DNA from: Salvator merianae
Taxonomy: Eukaryota; Chordata; Lepidosauria; Squamata; Teiidae
Reading direction: 5' to 3'
Length of the DNA stretch: 64,000 nucleotides
NCBI GenBank assembly: GCA_003586115.2
Contig: QVOM02000073.1
Location: forward strand, 23,236,175 to 23,300,174
The notes below the pieces were generated by a model. It worked only from the letters and a program-made list of their open reading frames with translations, searched no databases and was not told the DNA's origin. Positions 47,851 to 56,569 of the stretch are shown here, piece after piece (position 1 is the stretch's first letter; every line of letters starts with the position of its first letter). Both the position numbers and the translations under genes were made by a program.

Positions 47851-48214
47851 GTTTAATTGTTCAGTGAACAACCTGTCCACACACAGCATAACAGCCAAAC
47901 AGTGCAACTTAAAAAGATTTCCAGACCACAGTACATCAAGAAATGGAACAAAGTTAAATTGAAGAACATGATACACATGCAATTATCTGGCTATATATCC
48001 ATATGTTAGAACATAAACTTAAAAGAAAATCACTAGCTTATGACAAATGGGCATGGGGAACTCAGAACCATATTCAAATAATAATGTGGGCAATATAACT
48101 TAACATGCATATGGACAGTGTATGATGTACAGTGCAGTGCAGACATCACCCATCCCACTGAGTATGGAAAGAAAAGTAAAATCAAGATAGAAACTGAAGG
48201 AACAAAAACGTAGT

Positions 48215-48560
48215 GCAGGGTAGTGGATGAAGTTCTGAATGTGGGAGTCCAAGGTTGCAAGTCCCACTCAGCCAGGACCTCTCATTGGGGGGATCCTGGA
48301 CAACCACTGTCTTTCACTTGCCCTACTGTAAAGGCTAGTTATAGGGACCTAATGGAGAGGAGGAGAATTAAGTTTACTGTTTTAAATCCTATGGAAGAAA
48401 CTTAGGATACTAAAGCAAAACTAAACAAATACATAATACAGTAAGTTTAAAAGGTGGGCATTGTTTTATTCTAGAAAGGCCTATGAGCTAATCTACCTCA
48501 CAGGGTTCTTGTGAGGACATATGGAGAAAATGTCTTAAACTTCCTGGAGGAAATTGAGGG
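48215..48560 (+). repeat. MIR-like tRNA-derived SINE
   Basis: The head TAGTGGATGAAGTTCTGAAT and GGTTGCAAGTCCCACTC correspond to boxes A and B. The 3' half ATCTACCTCACAGGGTTCTT and GTGAGGACATATGGAG matches the common reptile MIR-like tail. Confidence 0.6.
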
Positions 48561-48621
48561 AGGAATGAAACAAATATTCTCTGGTAAGCTCTGAGATTCA
48601 TTTGTTTAGTGGTTGAACTAA

Positions 48622-48716
48622 TTCCTTCCTTCCTTCCTTCCTTCCTTCCTTCCTTCCTTCCTTCCTTCCTTCCTTCTCTCCCTCCCTCCCTCTCTCCCTC
48701 CCTCCCTCCCTCTCCT
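48622..48716. repeat. (TTCC)n / (CTCC)n microsatellite
   Basis: About 14 perfect TTCC units pass into CTCC/CTCTCC units. The strand asymmetry (pure polypyrimidine) can form triplex structures and is likely length-polymorphic. Confidence 0.95.
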
Positions 48717-49204
48717 CTGTGGCACAAGAAGAGGGTGAGTATATTTGTTACAATGAGAAGTGATTACTTTGAAAGCTAATGAGACCTGGGCAACAAGCTT
48801 AGCTTCCCCTGCCCTCCTCTAATCCTTTCCTCATGTCTATAGTTGCCATGGAAACAGAATTAAACATTTTGCCTGGGAGGCTGCAGGAGAGTTCTGTGCA
48901 AACTTAACACACAAGCAGGGGAGAGAGACCCTGGGAGAGGAAGTATCTGATTGTGCATGAAGGATGCCACACCGCTTACAGGTGAGGAACTGGTGCCAGG
49001 GGGAAGAGAAAAGAAAGGTGGAAGGAAGATTGGCACACATTCCATGAGCAGTATAATCATACCCAAATACAACTGGGTATATGCATGCCAAATCATTCTT
49101 CCTGGGGAGAAGGTACATTCAGCAAATAGTGGCTGCAGATCAGGGCTGGAACTGTGCAAATTTCAGAGCAGCAGTTCTTTAACCCCAGTTCAGGGAGATT
49201 GTAC

Positions 49205-49432
49205 AGAGTTATGGAGTGTCTGTAGCTCAGTGGTAGAGCAAACTGCCTGGAAAGCAGAGGGTTGCTGGTTCAATCCCCAGCCTGTCTCTGGAAGTAGGCA
49301 ATGGCAAGCCACTTCTATTTCTCTGCCAATAAAACTGCATAGAGGTGCCCATGGAGGGGTTCTTGCAGTCAGCCAGGAGTTGGCCACTACTCGGTGGTAT
49401 CCAACAACATCAAGGGGCAAACAACAAAAGGG
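49205..49432 (+). repeat. Sauria/Squam-type SINE, most complete copy
   Basis: tRNA-like head GTCTGTAGCTCAGTGGTAGA (box A) and GGTTGCTGGTTCAATCCC (box B). The body GTAGGCAATGGCAAGCCACT follows, then GCCAGGAGTTGGCCACTACT and an AACAACA-type tail ending near 49430. It can serve as the local reference for the other four copies. Confidence 0.85.
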
Positions 49433-49929
49433 TCTAACAGTGTATAGTTCTTACAAAGAGGAAAAGTCTATTTATTTCTTTACTACTATGTATGGGTAAT
49501 GGCAGCAATAAGTCCATTAGAGAGACCACTGCAACTTGTCTCTGTTTCAGTTCCTTACGTAACAAAGCCTAGTTGGAAAGAAGGGAATAATCTTGCTATT
49601 GACAGGCAAAGCATCTCTGCAGTTGACTGTAATGTGGGATATATAATGCTGAGTGGTTCCCCCCCCCCAACACTTTAATTCTGCCTTCCTATTGTTCTTT
49701 GTATGCCATTTGTTTCACATTTATTTTTTGCCTTTCTTTGCTAAAAAAAAAACATCCAATGAAGCACACTAAGTAAAAGATAAAAAGAGCAATCTCAAAT
49801 GCAATTGCAATAGCAAGAAATTCATAAGAGCAAAAATGCCTTATAAAACTCCTTAGGCCCAATGGATAAAACACATTTCGGCCACATTCCAACACGGCTT
49901 TTAATCAGTTTACAGGCCATCTTCAGTTC

Positions 49930-51075
49930 CCGCTGGCCCGACATGATCTTGCCGTTCCGTAGTTTTTCTGGACTAAATTGGTGAAATCCAGACTACTTTG
50001 TATTTGGATTTAATGTGTTCTCAAGCCGTTCCAGATCGCTAGCCCGCTTTACTTTGCGATGTGAGAACGCAGAAGGAGACTATTTGGGAGGGATCGTACT
50101 TTTGGGGGGGGGCTGCAGAGGGAGGGATCTCCATTTCCTGTTGTCCAATGACAGATTTTGTGGGTGGGCAGGAAGCGCAGTAGTTTCTTCTGCCTCCATT
50201 ATCCCCCTTTCCGTCGCTGCCTGGAGAAAAGAAAACTGTCCTCTTTTTTACTTCGCTAAGCTGCGGTCCTTTCTCTTTCTTTATCTCCCATTTGACACTG
50301 CCAGGAAGAAATTAAAGGCTTTCTCCACTTCTGTCTGCTGATTAAACCAAAAAAGAAACTGCGCTTGTTTAGGGTTGCAGTCCTCTTGCCCCAACAAAGA
50401 ACCCACTCAAGATCAATTTTGCCATCAGCAGCACACAGCTACACAGCGGGGACACGTGCCGCTGTGGATGTCTTGGGGGGAGATGGGGCAGAGTCCATTT
50501 GCTGGTCATGAACTGCACTGTAACGATAATAGAGTTGCCCCCCCCACGTTCCCCCCTCTTCATGGACCTCTCCCTGCTTTTGTGCTACTTTTAAATTGTG
50601 CAATCACGCAAAAGTGCACTAGCAAGCGAGCAGAAATCGCCATCTGCCCTTTAAAAAGCTTAATTGTGCGGTACACATGGTTTTAAAGTTCTGCTTGTGT
50701 AGATGGAGGCTGTAGTGGGGAGAAGGAGCAAATGGCGAATGACTAGTAATGCTGCCAAGTGAATCCATGTCCTGAGGCAGCAGCGGGGACATACGGAGAG
50801 CGGAGCTTGACCTTCCCGCCCCTGTGACGTCAAGATTTGAGCGTTGGGACTGCAGTCAATCACTGACTGCATAAGGTGGAGAATTTGACAAGGGGTGGAG
50901 GCAGAAAAGGTACTGTTTCTCCATGCCAAGCACAGGAAACATCAGTGTGAGAACGAGCAAGTCCGAATTGAGTCCGTGTTCAAATGTAACTGTGGGAACG
51001 ATCAGAAGACAAATTCAGTCCTTGTACTCTTCCGACACGGATTAAATTTACGATGTCGGACCTCGGCCTTCATGG
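49930..51075. other. CpG-rich block of unclear nature (old DNA transposon or promoter)
   Basis: This 1.1-kb segment is richer in CpG than its surroundings. Its ends are loosely inverted: CCCGACATGATC near 49936 versus GATGTCGGACC near 51052, and GTTCTCAAGCCGTTCC versus inverse motifs near 50950-51000. That suggests a degraded DNA transposon. It also lies 4 kb upstream of the second LRRC8 gene, which needs an upstream untranslated exon, so a promoter is the alternative. No protein domain is seen. Confidence 0.3.
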
Positions 51076-51079
51076 ACTC

Positions 51080-51530
51080 TATCTTGAAGAATTAGAAATG
51101 CATGCCTCTTAATCTTTAATTGAAACTGTATAATTAAGGAGATTGCAGGAATGTATGACTGTCTAAAATGAAACCCCATTTGCCTCTTTATCTGCTTTCA
51201 AATAAATTAATTTAACAAGGTATTCATAGTGTTCATTTTCTAGGTAATCACCTGGAATTTTATTTGTTTATTTAACCATTACTGCAGGAGCTTTGAAAAT
51301 GTGTATTACTTAAAATAATATCTTACTACCCTATCAGATTTGTCGAATACTGAATCTGTTACTGGATTCATAAGCTTTAAATTTCCCAAAGCCAGGTTGT
51401 TGTTTTTTTAAAAAGTTATTCTTGAAGGAATAGAACTATGTTTAAACATTATTTTCACTATTTCCTCCCTTACAAAAACAATGAGACGGAAAGTAAAATT
51501 TCAAGGATATATTCCTGATAGCCTGTTAAT
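51080..51530. other. no recognised feature
   Basis: A/T-rich intergenic DNA. Confidence 0.4.
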
Positions 51531-51534
51531 TTTA

Positions 51535-52955
51535 TGGAAACCAAAATTGTGGAAAGCTTTTGGAAAAAGTGTATTTTTGAGGTTTGGTGGCTCATAATAC
51601 TACTTATGTTTGGAGTAACCCCATAAAATGATATATCAACTGAAAGATAATTTAATCAAGAATGTAATGCAACAAACTTTGTTTAATTAGCTGTATTCTA
51701 TCAAAAGTTATAGCCAAATAACCAGGAAAAGAAGAACAACTTGCTTGTAGCTTTCCTTCATTTCAGTGTAGCCAATGAGCATGAGTGTTTAGAGAGCCAA
51801 TCAGGCATCATCTTGTAATAAAATGTAATAAAATTAATGGCACAAAGAGTTGACTGGTCACCCAGAAAGCGATGTAAAATAGAACTATTGAATGAACAAG
51901 GCAACAGTTATGAAGAAATTAGAAGAAAAATTGGTGGAAACTTAACCAAAGGTGGCATTTCTAAATTTTTGAAGAGGTATAAGGAGACTCAGTCACTACA
52001 AAACCAGACTGGTAAAGGCAGGAAAAGGTGCACAACAGCAAGTGATGAAGAGACTGTGCCTAGGTGACAGAAGAAAATCATCTGTCTGTATACAAGATGA
52101 AATGGCGCAATGCAGTGTGAAGTTGAGTGCAAGGACTGTTCGGCGCAGATTGCAGGAATTTGGTTTAAATGCTAGAATTCCACACACAAAAAAACATTTT
52201 TATCTCACAAATAAAGGTTGAAGAGATTAAACTGGGCTAAAACCCATGTTTACTGGACAGCGGAACAATGGGACAGTGTTATTTAGAGTGACAAGACCAG
52301 AATCTCCTTATTTGGTAGTGAGGGCATAAAATACATAAGGAGAAGAATTGGAGAAGATTTGCATCCTGATTGCATTACACCTACCATGAAACACCCAGTT
52401 AGTGTTATGATCTGGGGTTGTTTGTCATCAAAAGGTGTAGGCAGAATTTGTGTGATTAATGGGAACATAAATGCCCCAAAATACATAAATAAAATACTTG
52501 AGCCCGAGCTTAAGCCTTCTGCATGTGATCTTTTCCCAGATCATAACGCATTTATATTTCAACAGGATTCAGCTCCATGTCATGTTTCTGCTGTGTGCAA
52601 AAAGTGGTTTCAAGATAATCATATTCCACTGCTGGAATGGCCTGGGAATAGCTCAGACCTTAACCCAATAGAAAATCTATGGAGCCAACTAAAGAAACTT
52701 GTTAAGTATTAACTGCCGTAGTGAGAATTTTCGTAAATCTCATTTTTTCTATGTGTTTCACTTTTCTTCTTTATAACTGCTGTTCTATTAAAAACTCCTT
52801 CTTAAAAGTTATTGCATTACATTCTTGATTAAATTATCTTTCCATTGATATATCATTTTATGGGGTTACTCCTCCAAACAAAAGTGGTGTTATAAGCCTT
52901 CAAACCTCAAAAATACACTTTTTCCAAAAGGTTTCCACAATTTTGGCCACAAGTG
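51535..52955 (+). mobile_element. Tc1-type DNA transposon, inactive, with about 140-bp inverted repeats
   Basis: The terminal regions 51535-51675 and 52812-52955 are inverted copies: CCAAAATTGTGGAAAGC, GTATTTTTGAGGTTT, ACCCCATAAAATGATATATC and AATCAAGAATGTAATGCAA at the left are mirrored at the right. The element is flanked by TA (51533-51534 and 52956-52957). Long inverted repeats around a single transposase gene are the Tc1 plan. The left tip is degraded compared with the right tip. Confidence 0.88.
51837..52712 (+). pseudogene. Tc1-type transposase, disrupted
   Basis: The N-terminal part (51837-52067) is a helix-turn-helix DNA-binding region (RKRCKIELLNEQGNSYEEIR...GGISKFLKRYKET). It ends in a premature stop. 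Downstream, in other frames, comes the DDE catalytic region: MIWGCLSSKGVGRI, then IFQQDSAPCH (second Asp) and EWPGNSSDLNPIENLW (final Glu), ending at 52712. At least one stop and frame change lie between the halves, and the first catalytic block is damaged. It cannot make an active enzyme. Confidence 0.88.
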
Positions 52956-53323
52956 TACCTACTCAGGAGTAAGCCCTGGTGAGTTAGATGGGCTTATTTT
53001 TAGGTAAGTGAGTGAACTGATTGCAATATAAATGAAATGTAAGTTTCTTTGATGATTCATTTGGAAAACTGGTTTCTGTCTGTGCCCATTCTGTCCTACA
53101 TCTTAGGACAAAGAAAGTCCTAAAGCTAAAGTACAAATTTTATATTGATAATCTAAGGTATTCATATGCATCTCAAAAGGCAAAAAAATCTCAGAAATTT
53201 GGGTTTGGATTTTGCGGCGGTTTTTCTTCATTGAACATGAGCTCAAATGAGAGGAAGAAGGAAAAGCTTCTGGAATTTCCCTGCTTCCTTGCAATGCTCT
53301 AGCTATAAAGTTACTTAATTTCT

Positions 53324-54961
53324 TTTCTTTTTTAAAATGTATTTTTAATAAATTTTATAACAACATAAAGAAATACAACATTTAGTGCTCCCCCCCAAAA
53401 AAAATACATTGAAAAACAAACCATCAAACAATAACTACCCCACCACCACTCTACCAAACTACCCCTTACGCACATAGGTTGACGACATTAGATATCTTCT
53501 TCCATCTTCATCCGCCTTCTTTTTAGTTGGACCAAAGAGTCAGTCTTATTATTTCTTCTCTTATTTCTTCTGGCGCTTGGGGTCTCGTGGAAAAATACAA
53601 TAAGTCTTTCCATTTTTCCTCTGTTTTAAAAAGCAATTTCAAACCTTGACTTTTAAATCTCATTTCCCGCATTTTATCGGATCTATATTGTTCCATTAGG
53701 TACCTATACCAGTTACTTAATGTCCATTTAGTACTCTCCCTCCATCCCAATACAATTGTTGATTGCACTGCCAATATCATTTGAACAAATAAATACTGTT
53801 TTTCCTCGCTTATACTCCCTGATGTCACTTCAAAAAAAACTAGTTCAGGTGATAAATTCAAATTTAAATTTAAAATGTCATTAATTTCATTCTGAATAAC
53901 TATCCAAAACAATTTTATATCACATTCCCACCAAAGGTGGAAATATGTGCCTCTATGGCCACACCCATGCCAGCATTGTGATGACATGGGTATCATATGT
54001 GCTAATTGTGCTGGTGTCCTATACCATCTATAAAATATTTTCAGGATCATCTCTTGTACCCTATTATTCTTTAAATCTTTAATTTTCTTCATTTTTGCCC
54101 AACATTTTCCCTCGTGATATTAATATCTGTCTGCCATATCTGAAACATGCTTTCCATTATTTCATTCTTTTGATTTGTTAATAAGCCATATATTTTACTC
54201 CCTATACCTTTTGACCCCTTCAAACATTCTTCCAATATTTCCTCTATCTCTGTCAATGGTCTGTAGATCAATAAATGTATGTTATTAGTTACCGACCAGT
54301 TTCTCAAGGAATTATAAGTTATCCATTCCCCTCTAATATTATATAGATCCTTTAAATATTTAAACCCATTTTCCTTTAATTGATATAATAGTCTTTCTTC
54401 TATCACCTCTTGTTCCTTATTTATATATTCAATAGTTGTATATTTTGATATTTGTGGTGCTAGTTTCTGTTGGTAGGTTCTCCAAATTTCCATAATTTGT
54501 TTCAATGGTCCATATAACCCTCTATATTTTCTCTGGCATTTTACCCCACATTAAACTACTGTTCTCTAAATTATGTATCTTTTTCTCTATTTTTACCCAT
54601 TTTTCTTCCATTTTAACTTCTAACTCTACTAATTTTTTTATTTGAAAAACCACATAATATTTCTCCAGAGTGGGAATAGACCATCCTCCCTCCTGAATTC
54701 CCATATTTAATACCATTTTCCTCAGTCTTGGCCGTTTTGTATTAAATATCCAATTATTTATCTTACTATCCCATTGTTTCAATGTCCTAATACTTACCTT
54801 TTCAGGTAATACTTGAAATAAATACAAAATCCTTGGGATAATAAACATTTTCACCACTCTTATTCTAGATAGTATGGACATTACCTTAGTTTTTTTATTT
54901 TTCAACTGTTTATTAACTTTCTTCCATACCTGTCTATAATTTTCATAAAATAATTTATTAT
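53324..54961 (-). mobile_element. L1-type LINE, 5'-truncated ORF2 C-terminus, with perfect 18-bp target duplication
   Basis: The direct repeat TAAAGTTACTTAATTTCT flanks the insert at 53306-53323 and 54962-54979. On the minus strand the insert encodes the region after the L1 reverse transcriptase (MFIIPRILYLFQVLPEKV, INNWIFNTKRPRLRKMVL) and the C-terminal cysteine-histidine motif (CWHGCGHRGTYFHLWWEC). A 3' UTR and a short A-rich tail at 53324-53340 follow. Three frames separated by stops or shifts remain. It inserted antisense to the LRRC8-like gene, 14 bp upstream of that gene's exon. Confidence 0.92.
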
Positions 54962-54979
54962 TAAAGTTACTTAATTTCT

Positions 54980-54995
54980 ACTTTTCCCCCTAGTG
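54980..54995 (+). promoter_or_regulatory. splice acceptor immediately upstream of the LRRC8-like ATG
   Basis: The tract ACTTTTCCCCCTAG ends at 54993, followed by TG and the ATG at 54996. LRRC8E has the same arrangement (acceptor at 34932, one nucleotide, ATG at 34934). The L1 target duplication ends at 54979, so only 14 nt of the original upstream sequence adjoin the exon. However, the duplicated TTACTTAATTTCT, a possible branch-point region, was copied along with it. Confidence 0.6.
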
Positions 54996-56135
54996 ATGTT
55001 TAACCTGACAGACGTGCCCTTCCTCAACGGTTGCTATGCTCGGTTCCAGACTTTAAAGCCTTGGTGGGATGTCCTGATGGAGTATTTGGTGTTAGTGATG
55101 CTGATGATCTCTCTTCTCGCAGGTACTATGTTGATCTCTGTTGATGATATGACCTGCTTGCCTCTGAATTATAAGATAAATGAGACCACAATAGCTGTGC
55201 CTAATCCCAGAACTACAGATAGTACCACTAAGTTCTCTACTACAAAGAGTGATCACTCAACCGAACTTGACTACCAGCAGTACCTATACATTAGCCATGC
55301 CTGCTACGAGAAGGTTTTGCCCTTGTTCTCCAGGTATTTTCCATACTTGGCACTTGTCAACTCCCTGCTCTTAATGGCAAGCGGCAACTTTTGGTTTAGC
55401 TACCCTAAGACTTCATCTAAGATTGAACATTTCTTAGCCATCCTCATGAAATGTTTTGAATCTCCTTGGACTACCAAGGCTCTTTCTGAAATGTCTTGCC
55501 AGTATTTCCTAGCTCTACCCAGGACCACTGGTACTGTGAAATGTAAAGAGCAACTCATTTCTCCATCATCCTCTCCCATCCTAGACTGGAAGGATAGAGA
55601 GCAAGGCCAGGCCCTCTTTGAGAAAATCCATAAGTTCAGGTCACACATGGAAAGTGCTAGCTTGATATATACAGTCTACATGGGACAAACAATTTTTAAA
55701 GCTGTCATGATCCTTGTTATCCTGGGCTACTCCTCCAACTATGTAGGATCCATCTCCTCCACGCATGTTTGCTGGCTGGACACAGAAAAGCTCACTGGCT
55801 ACTCTACTTTCCTCTGCACCCACAGCTTGGCTTTCATTCTGAAGAAATTAATAACTACTTACCTGTTCTTGGCATTTCTTCATGGCATAGTGGGAGCTTA
55901 CCCTCTATTGTGGCTGTTTCAAAAATCACTGAAGAAGTATTCTTTCAAGCAAGTGCAAGAAGACGGTCATTTTCTTGATATTCCAGATGTCCACAATGAT
56001 TTTGCTTTCTTGTTGCATATGTCTGATCAATGTGACCAGCTATACTCTTGGCGGTTTGCCATGTTCCTCTCAGCTATGGGTAAGAGTTATCTACTGGATG
56101 TTGAGCATGACTTGGTTCTTGAAGATTTGCAGTAG
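54996..56135 (+). CDS. divergent LRRC8-family channel protein lacking the leucine-rich repeats
   Basis: An intact 379-codon frame in one exon. LRRC8 signatures run throughout: [11 protein letters not shown] (20-30), first membrane helix about 26-48, Cys54 (MTCLP), N62-E-T glycosylation site, HACYEK, YFPYL with helix 2 about 114-134, [34 protein letters not shown], helix 3 about 232-252, CW..EKLTGYSTFLCTH (Cys259, Cys274), helix 4 about 283-306, and DIPDVHNDFAFLLH..DQCDQLYSWRFAMFLS. The frame stops at codon 380, where other members enter about 400 residues of LRRs. It is a VRAC-type pore domain only. Compared with LRRC8E it lacks the intron after codon 46 and is far more divergent. It may be a short channel subunit or a recently truncated pseudogene. 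I start at the ATG, not at the preceding GTG, which belongs to the acceptor context. Confidence 0.85.
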   Translation: MFNLTDVPFLNGCYARFQTLKPWWDVLMEYLVLVMLMISLLAGTMLISVDDMTCLPLNYKINETTIAVPNPRTTDSTTKFSTTKSDHSTELDYQQYLYISHACYEKVLPLFSRYFPYLALVNSLLLMASGNFWFSYPKTSSKIEHFLAILMKCFESPWTTKALSEMSCQYFLALPRTTGTVKCKEQLISPSSSPILDWKDREQGQALFEKIHKFRSHMESASLIYTVYMGQTIFKAVMILVILGYSSNYVGSISSTHVCWLDTEKLTGYSTFLCTHSLAFILKKLITTYLFLAFLHGIVGAYPLLWLFQKSLKKYSFKQVQEDGHFLDIPDVHNDFAFLLHMSDQCDQLYSWRFAMFLSAMGKSYLLDVEHDLVLEDLQ

Positions 56136-56560
56136 CATATAGGGTCAAAGAAGTGGGGATATTTCAGCTGCTGTAATATCTAGAGATCTCTTCTGCAAAA
56201 TGGTGATAATGAATTTTGACATGATCCCAACCTGAACCTGCTAACAAAGCCTAAAAACACTGAGCTACACTTTTCTTAGCTCTCAGTGATCAAGATGAAG
56301 TTTTCTGACTGATGTGTTTTCAAGAAAGGCCCACAGTATTCCATATCATACTTCCTGACATTAGCACATTTAGATTTCTCTGTCAGGCACATCTATCATC
56401 TGTGCATCTCCACCAACTTCAGCAAAACGAAAATCAGAAAGATCACACATAGTCTTGGTGACCTTAAAGTCTTGGTGTTCCAGAGCAGTTTGGATGAGAA
56501 CTTAGCTACTTTAGGAGAACGTTCCATTCATCTCTGCCGTTAAAAAATCACTGTGATGTC
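56136..56560 (+). pseudogene. possible decayed LRR remnants of the LRRC8-like gene
   Basis: In the three forward frames after the stop, scraps keep LRR-like spacing: NLLTKPKNTELHFS and LSVIKMKFSD near 56230-56300, and KIRKITHSLGDLKVLVFQS near 56425-56490. The latter resembles the 'I-x-x-I-P-x-x-h-x-x-L-x-x-L-x-x-L' units of LRRC8E. They are interrupted by stops and frame changes. If real, the gene once had a full LRR domain. The match is weak and made by eye. Confidence 0.35.
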
Positions 56561-56569
56561 ACCAGTCTG

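Noticed and set aside
46668..49420. tRNA genes suggested by box A/B-like motifs
   Set aside because: The motifs belong to SINE heads. No cloverleaf with a proper anticodon stem and 3' end is formed, and the same body and tail recur in each copy.
54993..54995. GTG at 54993 as the start of the LRRC8-like protein, and GTG at 36071 as the start of LRRC8E
   Set aside because: Both are artefacts of splice boundaries: 54993 is the last base of the acceptor AG, with ATG following at 54996, and 36071 is codon 47 in the second LRRC8E coding exon.
56079..56086. GGTAAGAG in the LRRC8-like gene as a splice donor leading to a missing LRR exon
   Set aside because: Homology to LRRC8E continues past it for about 17 residues (to ...LEDLQ against ...VDKLR), and no LRR exon is found downstream. 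It remains a weak possibility.
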